Source of the DNA: Vibrio aestuarianus
Lineage (GTDB): Bacteria; Pseudomonadota; Gammaproteobacteria; Enterobacterales; Vibrionaceae
Direction: 5' to 3'
NCBI RefSeq assembly: GCF_012395185.1
Contig: NZ_JAAZTU010000013.1
Coordinates: 46,247 to 110,246 of the forward strand
Length of the DNA stretch: 64,000 bases
Positions 25,977 through 34,036 of the stretch are shown piece after piece. The notes below the pieces were generated by a model, which was not told where the DNA came from, ran no database searches, and saw nothing but the letters and a program-made list of their open reading frames with translations. A program made the position numbers and the translations under genes. How positions within the stretch are numbered: position 1 is the stretch's first letter; the number at the start of each line of letters is the position of its first letter.

Positions 25977-28091
25977 TTACTGTACTGCGCGAACCTTACC
26001 TTGCTTGAGGTCATTCAACACCATAGATTTTGGACCATCGGCGATGACGCAACCTTTTTCCATCACAATCACGCGATCAACGATATCCAACATTGATGTT
26101 TTATGTGTAATCAATATCAAGGTTTCACTTGGTGTTAGTTGGGATAACTGATGCTTTATGTGCATTTCAGAACGGTTATCCATTGCGCTGGTGGGTTCAT
26201 CCAGTAAAAGCACAGGTGGTCTGCCTAAAAGAGCGCGAGCGATAGCAATCGCTTGTCGTTGCCCACCTGAGAGAAGTAAACCCCCTTCACCGACTTGGCG
26301 CTCTAATCCTGCAGGATCTTGCTGAGTAAATACTGTCACTCCAGCTCGGTTCGCTGCATCCATAACATCTCTGTCATCGACTAAAGGTCGACCTAGGGTG
26401 ATGTTGTCTCGAATAGAGCCATAGAACAGGTTGCTATCTTGTGGCACACAGCCAATATTACGGCGTACATCAATGTGATGAAGTTGTGCAATATCGGTGT
26501 CATCGATGCGTACATGGCCTTCTGTTGGTTGGTACAGCCCCATGATCAGGCGTTCTAACGTCGTTTTCCCCGAACCGATACGGCCAATGATAGCAACCTT
26601 CTCTCCAGGAGTGATCGTGATACTCAAATTGCGAATAGAAGCGACTGGCGAATCAGGGTAATGGAAGGTGACGTTATCAAGTTCAATCTTCCCTTGCACT
26701 ATTGGACGGTGAATATAACGCTTACCTTGTTCTTGTTCATCAGGCATTTGCATTACTTGTTCAATGATTTTTAGGGAGGATTTCGCTTGATTATAACGGG
26801 TAGAAAGCAGTGAAAGTTGGACCATTGGCCCAATGGCACGTCCACTCAACATGGTAGCGGCAATAAGGCCACCCATAGTGAGATCACCGGAAGAAATCAA
26901 ATACACGCCAAAAATGATCATCCCCACATTTGCCGCTTGTTGAACAAAGCCTGCGGTATTTTGGATGCCATCGGTAATACGACGGCTTTTTATATTCCAA
27001 TTGGCCATATGTGCGACCGCTTCTTCCCAGCGGTATTGGAACTGACTTTGAGCACCAAATAATTTTACGGTTTCTAACCCTGCCAAGCTCTCTATTAAGT
27101 TTGCGTATTTTTGTGAGGCGAGGCGAGAACCCTCTTCAATTGCTCGTCGTAACGGCGCTTGAATGAGAAGAGAATAGATAGCAATGATAAGCACGCCCGC
27201 AATCGGAACAAACACTAGATTGCCAGCCATAAACCAAATTAGGATAAGAAATAGCAGCGCGAACGGTAGGTCGATCAATGATGAAATAGTCGCTGAAGTA
27301 AAAAATTCACGAATCGACTCAAATTCCTGTAAGTGGCGAGCAAATGCGCCTACCGATGGAGGACGTGATTCCATGCGGATTCCCATCACTTTACTAAACA
27401 GTTTTGAGGAGATGAGAATATCTGATTTCTTTCCGGCCACATCAATAAAGTAGCTACGAAGTAGTTTGAGCAATAAATCAAATAAGAAGATAACGAAAAT
27501 ACCACTTGCGAGTACCCACAATGTTTCAAAGGCGAGGTTTGGTACGACTTTATCGTAAACCAAGCGGCTAAACATGGGCGCAGCAATAGCAAACAGGTTG
27601 ATTAATATCGACGCAATTAGTACGTCACGATAGATATGCTTTGACTGCCATAATGTACCCCAAAACCAGTGGCCATCCCGAGTTTTTAAGACTTCAGGCG
27701 AGCGTTCGTCATAACGAAACTGCTTTTTGACCATAAAGTAGCGACCAATGTATCGCTCGGTAAGCTCCTCTAATGGCAAGGCAACAGGAATTAATCCTGA
27801 TTCAGCGGTAACAATTTCAGCTTCCTGACTTTCCTCGTTAATACTATTGAGTACACATGCCTCGCCACCTTTCAGTAGCAGTACTACGGGAAAGACTAAT
27901 TTGGGTATTTGCAGTAGTGTTGAGCGATTTTCTTTCGCGACTAAGCCAGCCCGTTCAGCGGCGCGAGGGAATAGAAAAGGCGTCAGTTTGCCATCGGATA
28001 ATGGTAGACCGTTAATAAGCGCTTCAGGAGAATTCGCCAATCCGTAATAACGGCTCACATAGATAAGCGAATTAAGTAGCGTGTCTTGCAT
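25977..28091 (-). CDS. lapB: Type I secretion ABC transporter (LapB/RtxB type)
   Basis: The 704-residue transporter has three parts. A C39-peptidase-like N-terminal domain (about 1-130) lacks the catalytic Cys. A membrane domain of about six helices (about 160-440) follows. The ATPase domain carries Walker A GRIGSGKTT (about 505-513), the LSGGQRQAIA signature, Walker B VLLLDEPTS and the His switch in ITHKTS. Together with a membrane-fusion protein (LapC) and an outer-membrane channel it exports giant RTX-type adhesins. It is the last gene of a minus-strand lapC-lapG-lapD-lapB set, 17 bp after lapD. No adhesin or TolC-like gene is in the window. Confidence 0.9.
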   Translation of the reverse strand: MQDTLLNSLIYVSRYYGLANSPEALINGLPLSDGKLTPFLFPRAAERAGLVAKENRSTLLQIPKLVFPVVLLLKGGEACVLNSINEESQEAEIVTAESGLIPVALPLEELTERYIGRYFMVKKQFRYDERSPEVLKTRDGHWFWGTLWQSKHIYRDVLIASILINLFAIAAPMFSRLVYDKVVPNLAFETLWVLASGIFVIFLFDLLLKLLRSYFIDVAGKKSDILISSKLFSKVMGIRMESRPPSVGAFARHLQEFESIREFFTSATISSLIDLPFALLFLILIWFMAGNLVFVPIAGVLIIAIYSLLIQAPLRRAIEEGSRLASQKYANLIESLAGLETVKLFGAQSQFQYRWEEAVAHMANWNIKSRRITDGIQNTAGFVQQAANVGMIIFGVYLISSGDLTMGGLIAATMLSGRAIGPMVQLSLLSTRYNQAKSSLKIIEQVMQMPDEQEQGKRYIHRPIVQGKIELDNVTFHYPDSPVASIRNLSITITPGEKVAIIGRIGSGKTTLERLIMGLYQPTEGHVRIDDTDIAQLHHIDVRRNIGCVPQDSNLFYGSIRDNITLGRPLVDDRDVMDAANRAGVTVFTQQDPAGLERQVGEGGLLLSGGQRQAIAIARALLGRPPVLLLDEPTSAMDNRSEMHIKHQLSQLTPSETLILITHKTSMLDIVDRVIVMEKGCVIADGPKSMVLNDLKQGKVRAVQ

Positions 28092-28108
28092 TACATCTGA
28101 CCTTCTTC

Positions 28109-30019
28109 TTATTTATCAACAATAAAGCCTTGGAAGACTTCAATAAAATGCTCGGAAAGAAAATCAAGCTGTGTTTGAGTCTCAACCCTTGATGCAATAG
28201 TGGTGATACCTAAATTATGCGCAGTACGAGAAATTGACGTTAAAGTGAACTTCTGTTTTTCATCATCTAAATGATGGGTAAATAGGTAATCTAACTTCAC
28301 GTATTTTGGACGGAATTCATTGATGTAATCTAAAGACTGGAAGTTTCGCCCATAGTTATCAACCCCAAAATCAGCGCCAGCGGTACGCACGGCATTACAA
28401 AATAGTGCCGTGTGATGCGGGGCATTGATAAAGCATGCTTCTGGTATTTCAAAATGCAAATTTGCACAAATGGATCGGTGTTTAGTGAGAGTTTGGGTTA
28501 TCCAACGAATAAAGCTTGGCTGAGAAATACTGCTTTGAGCAATGTTAATAGCTAAAGGTTCGTTAATTTCTGAACTTTCTAATTTTTTGATCATCGACTG
28601 TATAACATACTCGTCAAAGATATGACTTGCATTGAGTTGATCGAGTGCGAACAGGTACTGATTAGCACTGTAACGTTGGCCATCATGTTCAATTGCGGAA
28701 AACACTTCTCGATGGAAAGTTTGTCCCCAGCTGTTATTCGCCGCTTGTAGGCGGAAGCTAAACCAGTCGTTATGGATCGCTTCTTCAACTAGATTTTTCC
28801 ACTGTTGTTTACCCATCACAACTTGATCGGTTTCACTACTCACAAAGCCATAAGAGAGATCTGGGTTGGCGGTGGCGAGTGCCAGTGCATTATCGAGCAG
28901 TGACAGCATCTGCGTCGAAGATTTAGGTTCTTTATTATAAACGACCCCTAGAGAAACTTTAGCTGATGCCATACCCGTTGGATCGGCGCTGACATCTTGC
29001 ACAAAGTTCATGATACTGTCGGCAATAATTTTTAGTTCACTTTCATCCATGTTTGGCAAAATGAAACCAAACTCTTCGGTTGAAATTCGCGCTAGAGTCA
29101 CTTCTGGAGATGTCATCGAGACTTTGAGGTGGTCTGCCAAGTGTCGAACCATGCCATCTCCAGCTTCATATCCTTTATCTTCATACAGCTCTTTAACGAA
29201 TTCAGCTTGAAGAATTGCAACCCCACCAAGTGCGCTTTCTGTTAGCCAGCTATTGAGTTGGCTCATGTAGTAGGCGCGATTACCTAAGTGAGAAACCGGG
29301 TCGATATAAGCCCGTTCACGCAATTGCTGCGCTTCTTGCGCTTGTGCTTTGAATGATTTTTCAACTTGCGCCGACATACTATTGATGCCATCAACGACAT
29401 AGATGAGATCTTTAGTTGCGGGGCGAGGAAGCGGTTCACCGAATTGGTTACGCGCCACTTGCTCCATTTTTTCGACGATCATTTGTAGCGGACGCAAAGC
29501 GCGTTTTAGGATGAAAGCAATCGCGGCTAAACCAATAATAAAAATGGCGCTAAAAGCGGTGAGCAAGCGAAGTAAAGCTTGCCAAAGTTGGGCATAAGCT
29601 TCGCCTGGGTGGCTGACGATTTCCACTTCAGCGAGCTGCATCCAGCCACTCGTCACTACGCGCTGGTCATGAATAGGAGCAAACAGGTGTAGATCGGTAA
29701 ACCATTGCGGTACATCACTTGGTTTTATTGGATAAGAGCGTAAAATCTCCTCTTCATCGTCCAAAAAAATCAGCCGCACGACAGAGTATGAACTGCCATC
29801 AAATAACGCGTTGATGACTGATTCAACGGCAATCTTATCTTTTTTTTCTAGATACGGTGCCAGCGCTAGCCCTACGGTGTTGATGGTGTTACTGACTTCA
29901 GAGCGTTGCTGCTGCTCTAAGCTGTTGCGGGTGGTATTGAACTCAATGATAAATACTGAAGCCATCAGCATTATAAAGACTGCAATCATTCCCGCGACAA
30001 GTTGTTTATATAGCGTCAT
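28109..30019 (-). CDS. lapD: Cyclic-di-GMP receptor LapD
   Basis: The 636-residue inner-membrane protein has a first helix (about 8-26), a periplasmic LapD/MoxY-type domain (about 30-148), a second helix (about 150-172), and a HAMP segment. A degenerate GGDEF domain (about 240-390) has STEEF where GGDEF is expected. A degenerate EAL domain ends with EVFQGFIVDK. Loss of both catalytic motifs is normal for LapD, which binds c-di-GMP in the EAL fold and then sequesters the LapG protease. It lies 5 bp after lapG. Confidence 0.92.
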   Translation of the reverse strand: MTLYKQLVAGMIAVFIMLMASVFIIEFNTTRNSLEQQQRSEVSNTINTVGLALAPYLEKKDKIAVESVINALFDGSSYSVVRLIFLDDEEEILRSYPIKPSDVPQWFTDLHLFAPIHDQRVVTSGWMQLAEVEIVSHPGEAYAQLWQALLRLLTAFSAIFIIGLAAIAFILKRALRPLQMIVEKMEQVARNQFGEPLPRPATKDLIYVVDGINSMSAQVEKSFKAQAQEAQQLRERAYIDPVSHLGNRAYYMSQLNSWLTESALGGVAILQAEFVKELYEDKGYEAGDGMVRHLADHLKVSMTSPEVTLARISTEEFGFILPNMDESELKIIADSIMNFVQDVSADPTGMASAKVSLGVVYNKEPKSSTQMLSLLDNALALATANPDLSYGFVSSETDQVVMGKQQWKNLVEEAIHNDWFSFRLQAANNSWGQTFHREVFSAIEHDGQRYSANQYLFALDQLNASHIFDEYVIQSMIKKLESSEINEPLAINIAQSSISQPSFIRWITQTLTKHRSICANLHFEIPEACFINAPHHTALFCNAVRTAGADFGVDNYGRNFQSLDYINEFRPKYVKLDYLFTHHLDDEKQKFTLTSISRTAHNLGITTIASRVETQTQLDFLSEHFIEVFQGFIVDK

Positions 30020-30024
30020 ATTAC

Positions 30025-30687
30025 CTACTCATCGTAACTTATTATTGGTTTATTTAATTTTAGCGAACGCTCACGAGCTCGTAAGTCATTCCAAAGACTC
30101 AACCGTGAAGAATCTCCAGCGAGCTGGCCATTTTTCGATTTCATTAGCCACAAATTCTTACCGTTAAAACTGTATATCGGCAGTAAATCGCGACGTACCG
30201 ATGCTGGCTTAATTTCAGGATTTATATTGTCTAAAATTAAAGGCTCGGCATTCGGTGTTGAATAATAGGCAAGTACCATGTGAAACTGGTTTAGCTCTAT
30301 TGCTTTAACATATACAAGACGTAGCTTTTTATCATCGATACCTAATTCAAGCAGTGAGAAGTACTTGGCAATAGTGAAATCTTCACAGTCTCCGGCATTG
30401 CTGCCGAGAAATTCAAGAGGTGTTGCCCAATAGTCATTTTTCCCCCACAAATCAATATCGTTAACGAAATATAATTGATTGAAAAAACTATTTATTTTTG
30501 TGAGTTGTTGCTGTTCCGACGCATTTTGGTACTTGGCGATTTCTTTGCGCCACGTTTCAACTCGCTTGCCTGCTCGAGTTCCATAAGTGCGAGTCGCCGC
30601 ATCCACCCACTGTTGCTCTTTGGTGTTGAGCGCTTGTGGTGCGGATGTCGTCAATATCAATAAAAACAACGCAGGCCAAAACTTCAT
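30025..30687 (-). CDS. lapG: Periplasmic cysteine protease LapG
   Basis: The 220-residue transglutaminase-like protease has a signal peptide (about 1-19, MKFWPALFLLILTTSAPQA). The catalytic triad is Cys101 in GDCEDF, His136 in QFHMVL and Asp153 in LDN. Glu102 and Asp103 fit the calcium-binding positions. LapG cuts the retention module of a large surface adhesin unless held by LapD bound to c-di-GMP. The WGKNDYWATPLEFL segment is highly typical. It is followed by lapD and preceded by the interrupted lapC. Confidence 0.93.
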   Translation of the reverse strand: MKFWPALFLLILTTSAPQALNTKEQQWVDAATRTYGTRAGKRVETWRKEIAKYQNASEQQQLTKINSFFNQLYFVNDIDLWGKNDYWATPLEFLGSNAGDCEDFTIAKYFSLLELGIDDKKLRLVYVKAIELNQFHMVLAYYSTPNAEPLILDNINPEIKPASVRRDLLPIYSFNGKNLWLMKSKNGQLAGDSSRLSLWNDLRARERSLKLNKPIISYDE

Positions 30688-30732
30688 TGGTAGTTATGAC
30701 CAACGTTTTGTTTAACGTTCATTGGGTGAAGG

Positions 30733-32124
30733 CTATTCCCTAAGTGCATTTTTTTGCGCGCCTAATATTGGTTTTAGTAAGTAATCCATTACTGTGCGTT
30801 TACCAGTAATGATATCTACTGATGCCGTCATTCCTGGAATAATCGGTAAATTTGCATCATGACCTAAACTGGTTTCGTTGGTTCTGATACGAACCAGATA
30901 ATAACTTTTACCTTCTTCATCTTGCGTAGTATCAGCGCTGATGTGTTCAAGTCGTCCTTCTAAGCCACCATATTTAGTAAAATCATAGGCGCTAAATTTA
31001 ACAATAGCAGGTAGTTCTGGATGCAGAAAAGCAATGTCTTGAGGGGCTATTTGCGCTTCGACGACTAGCGTATCTTCGGTGGGCACTACTTCGACAATAT
31101 CCATTCCTGGTTGGATAACACCGCCAACGGTGTTGACATAAAGTGTTTTGATTGTGCCAGTCACAGGAGAGACAACCACGGTACGATTTACTTTATCTTC
31201 AAGGCCTACCGCCGACTCTGTAATAGAGGAGAGCTTGTCTTGAGCATCATTCAGCTTTTCTTGCTGCTCAGAGCGGAATGTTTGCGCGGCACTAATGCGG
31301 TTAAGCATCGCTTCCCGAATGGTTGATTTCAGTACCGGAATTTTCAGTTCACTGGATGTCATCTCGCGACGCGTATCATTAACTTGGCGTTGTAATTTGA
31401 GTAATTCAATTCGAGGCACAACGCCTTCATCAGCTAAAGGCTGGGTGATTTCCAACTCTTTTTGAGCGAAGTTATAACTTTGGCGGAGGTTCTTTACCCT
31501 AGCTTCTATTTCAACGAGATCTTGCTATTTCTGTTTAACTTGTTGATCAAGTAAGGAGAGTTGGTTGCGAAGATTATTCAAATCTTGACGATATTCGGCT
31601 TTCTGTCTTTCAACTAACAGCGGCTGAGTATCTTTTAATATGGGAGGAAAAGCCAGTTTGTTAAAATCAATTCTTACGCTGTTTTGCCATTGATTTTCAT
31701 CGAAATTTTCGTCAATCACTACACTAGTAATTGAAGCCGAGAGCTGTAAAACGCTAGCCGTTAAGTTGGAGACTTGTTGTTCGCGTTCTCGGTAATCAGA
31801 ACGAAAACGAGTATCGTCAATAAGCAGCAGTTGTTGCCCTTTTTGGACTTTTTCACCTTCGCGAACCATTATTTGTTTTACCAAGCCGCCTTCCAAGTTC
31901 TGCACCACTTGAATTTGCGAAGAGGGAACCACCTTGCCTTGTCCGACGGTGACTTTATCTATTTCTGCCCATGAAGCCCAAAATATCGCCAAAATAAAGA
32001 AGCAGACCATAACCCAAAGCATAATACGCGCACTATTTGGTGTATTGAGCAGTAGAGCGGCAGTTTTATCGTCCACATACTCTAATTCAGTGGTGGAGAG
32101 TTTGTTATAACTCTTATTGCTCAT
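30733..32124 (-). pseudogene. lapC: Type I secretion membrane-fusion protein LapC, interrupted by an amber codon
   Basis: The HlyD-family frame spans 464 codons including the final stop, but codon 200 (31525-31527) is TAG. The frame is the same on both sides, so this is a single nonsense change and not a frameshift. The amber replaces a likely Gln within a coiled-coil stretch (LDQQVKQK, stop, QDLVEIEAR). The first part has a membrane helix (about 32-50) and the start of the lipoyl/coiled-coil region. The second part has the periplasmic beta-barrel end GTIKTLYVNTVGGVIQPG and GMTASVDI. A functional LapC bridges LapB and the outer-membrane channel. Without readthrough, export by this system should fail. 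A sequencing error or suppressor tRNA cannot be excluded. Confidence 0.88.
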
Positions 32125-32362
32125 GGGTTATCCTTGTGCCTAGTTATATTGTGTATTTGCTTGATTTTATTACTTGTCTGGCAAAATGTTAAGGTTTTGC
32201 TACTCATCATTAGGCTTGTATTCAGTATTTTAATCAATAGATGCTTTCAATTTCAGTTTCTATTACAGTTTAGCTGTTAATTATTGATTTTGTGGTGTTG
32301 CCACACGCTTGAGTTCTCTCACTGATAAGCGCACAATCACCAAAAAACTCACAGGAGTCGCA

Positions 32363-32998
32363 ATGGAACTTTCAGACATTCGCCGTGAATATATTCAAGG
32401 TGGGTTGAGACGCAAAGATTTGCTGGCCAATCCGATCGATCAATTTAATCTTTGGCTTCAACAAGCTATTGATGCCGGTCTTACCGATCCTACCGCCATG
32501 ACAGTGGCAACCGTTGACGAGCATGGCCAACCTTTTCAGCGAATCGTCTTGTTGAAAAATGTCGAAAAAGAGGGATTTGTCTTTTATACCAATTTAGGCA
32601 GCCGCAAAGCGCAGCATATTGAGCACAATAACAAAATTAGTCTGCATTTCCCTTGGCATCCTATTGAGAGGCAAGTGCACATTACTGGTATCGTTGAAAA
32701 GCTGTCAGCTTTTGAAAATATGAAATATTTCACATCTCGTCCTAAAGAGAGCCAAATAGCCGCCATTGCGAGTCGTCAAAGTAGCCGCATCTCTGCTCGA
32801 GGCATCTTAGAAGGTAAGTATTTAGAATTGAAGAAGAAGTTCGAGAAAGGTGATATTCCAGTTCCCAGTTTTTGGGGGGGATATCGCATCAAGCCTGAGT
32901 CGATAGAGTTTTGGCAAGGGGGCGAGCACCGTTTGCATGACCGATTTATATTTACTCATCATGATCAAGCATGGGATATTGAACGCCTAGCTCCATAG
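32363..32998 (+). CDS. pdxH: Pyridoxamine/pyridoxine 5'-phosphate oxidase
   Basis: This FMN-dependent oxidase of 211 residues from the ATG at 32363 (after AGGAGTCGCA) makes pyridoxal 5'-phosphate. The first part has the family start [23 protein letters not shown]- and substrate-binding segments include [24 protein letters not shown], and the C-terminal signature is [14 protein letters not shown]. The ORF extends upstream to 32309, but those 18 residues are absent from the usual protein. It is a single gene, divergent from lapC and convergent with vqmA. V. cholerae has pdxH next to vqmA as well (from memory). Confidence 0.96.
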   Translation: MELSDIRREYIQGGLRRKDLLANPIDQFNLWLQQAIDAGLTDPTAMTVATVDEHGQPFQRIVLLKNVEKEGFVFYTNLGSRKAQHIEHNNKISLHFPWHPIERQVHITGIVEKLSAFENMKYFTSRPKESQIAAIASRQSSRISARGILEGKYLELKKKFEKGDIPVPSFWGGYRIKPESIEFWQGGEHRLHDRFIFTHHDQAWDIERLAP

Positions 32999-33016
32999 TG
33001 ACTATGACTTGATAAA

Positions 33017-33041
33017 AATGCCCCGATTTATGCGGGGCATT
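33017..33041. terminator. Terminator between pdxH and vqmA
   Basis: ATGCCCCG and CGGGGCAT pair around a seven-base loop between the convergent stops of pdxH and vqmA. T runs are short on both sides. Confidence 0.75.
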
Positions 33042-33744
33042 CGTTATTTAAGACGATTGATAACTGTGTTTTGAGTAGTGTCTTAGGGATATGAGAACCA
33101 TAACCTTGGTCGAGTGCCATATCGATTAACTGCTCTTTGCTGTGTGCGCCAAACTTAGTTCTTAGCTTTGCTTCATAACCCTCGACGGTTTTAGTTGAAA
33201 TGTTCATTACCCGAGCAATGTGTTTGGGCTTTTTACCATAGAGAAGCAAAAATAACACTTCGGATTCTCTGGTTGTTAATGTGTTTTTCAACGTCTCGTG
33301 AAGGCTGGTGGCATGCTGAGCTGTCGTCAGTCCCGTTGCTCTGCATATCCAATGTCCTACCTCCAAGATAGCGGTATCGGTTAACTCTTGACCAAAGAAA
33401 ATCGTGCCTTGAACTTCTCCTTGAACATTGAACCACGGTGTTTTGGTAAAGATATGTGCTCGCCAAGAGCCATCGGGATAAGGGTGGATATCGAGTACTT
33501 TTAACTGTTTTTGAGTGGTGATGACGTAGTGATCTTGTTGCTGAAATTCAGTTGCACACGTTGTGGTTGGGCTAGGCATCTCGAAATCGGTAAGACCGAT
33601 ACACTGTTTTGCATCCTCAACACCGATTAACCTACCATAAGCATCATTCGCGTAAACAAATACTGAGTTAAGGTCTTTGCACCCCCAGTAGCCAGGTAGT
33701 TGCTTAAATAACGAAATTTGTTCGTCACTGAGAAAGTTACTCAC
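33028..33744 (-). CDS. vqmA: Quorum-sensing receptor and regulator VqmA
   Basis: The preferred start is the GTG at 33744, preceded six bases upstream by AGGGGA, giving 238 residues. The ATG at 33813 would add 23 residues overlapping the VqmR region. An N-terminal PAS domain (about 1-120) includes LPGYWGCKDLNSVFVYAN and VLDIHPYPDG, which match V. cholerae VqmA as I remember it. A LuxR-type helix-turn-helix follows, with TTRESEVLFLLLYGKKPKHIA. VqmA binds the autoinducer DPO and activates the small RNA gene vqmR, encoded just upstream on the same strand. The candidate operator is at 34001-34018. Confidence 0.93.
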   Translation of the reverse strand: MSNFLSDEQISLFKQLPGYWGCKDLNSVFVYANDAYGRLIGVEDAKQCIGLTDFEMPSPTTTCATEFQQQDHYVITTQKQLKVLDIHPYPDGSWRAHIFTKTPWFNVQGEVQGTIFFGQELTDTAILEVGHWICRATGLTTAQHATSLHETLKNTLTTRESEVLFLLLYGKKPKHIARVMNISTKTVEGYEAKLRTKFGAHSKEQLIDMALDQGYGSHIPKTLLKTQLSIVLNNECPA

Positions 33745-33817
33745 GATAGATCCCCTAGATATCAGACCGATATGATACCAAGAGCATTCACAGTTGTAAT
33801 CATGCAAAATCATGAAT

Positions 33818-33846
33818 AAAAAAAGCCAGCCTGAAGAGGGGCTGGC
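33818..33846 (-). terminator. VqmR terminator
   Basis: On the minus strand GCCAGCC and GGCTGGC (33825-33846) pair around an eight-base loop, followed by seven T residues (33824-33818). It separates vqmR from vqmA. Confidence 0.92.
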
Positions 33847-33965
33847 ATAAAAACAAGAAATGAATCTTGTCGACGTGTAGAAGAGGTTCTGTGAATTCTG
33901 CTAGGGTCTCGCTGAATTCACGGATATACCACATGGATATAAATTATTAAACTTGTTTAATAATC
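33818..33965 (-). ncRNA. vqmR: VqmR small regulatory RNA
   Basis: No gene fills the space upstream of vqmA, but on the minus strand there is a TATAGT -10-like hexamer (33972-33977) about 45 bp from the VqmA palindrome. A strong terminator (GCCAGCC and GGCTGGC followed by seven T residues) ends near 33818. The implied transcript of about 140-148 nt agrees with the roughly 140-nt VqmR of V. cholerae, which lies in the same position relative to vqmA. In V. cholerae VqmR base-pairs with target mRNAs, including the biofilm regulator vpsT. The 5' end is an estimate. Confidence 0.85.
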
Positions 33966-34000
33966 GTCGCTACTATATTCGATCTATACAGCACGAAAAA

Positions 34001-34018
34001 AGGGGGGAATTCCCCCCT
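34001..34018. promoter_or_regulatory. VqmA operator palindrome
   Basis: AGGGGGGAATTCCCCCCT is a perfect palindrome, extended to 24 bp by A and T runs (33998-34021). It is nearly identical to the VqmA-binding site AGGGGGGATTTCCCCCCT that I recall from the V. cholerae vqmR promoter. Its centre is about 45 bp upstream of the estimated vqmR start. As it also lies 16 bp after the stop of the gene at 34037-35857 and is followed by six T residues on that strand, it may double as that gene's terminator. Confidence 0.85.
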
Positions 34019-34036
34019 TTTCTGCTTTGATTATGC

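Noticed and set aside
30733..31455. Second, separate HlyD-like gene downstream of lapC
   Set aside because: It begins inside a coiled coil with TTG, has no membrane helix, and is in the same frame as the upstream part across one TAG. One interrupted gene is the simpler reading.
34001..34018. GC-rich palindrome as only a terminator
   Set aside because: The sequence is almost the same as the known VqmA site and lies in the right place for vqmR. Termination may be an added role.
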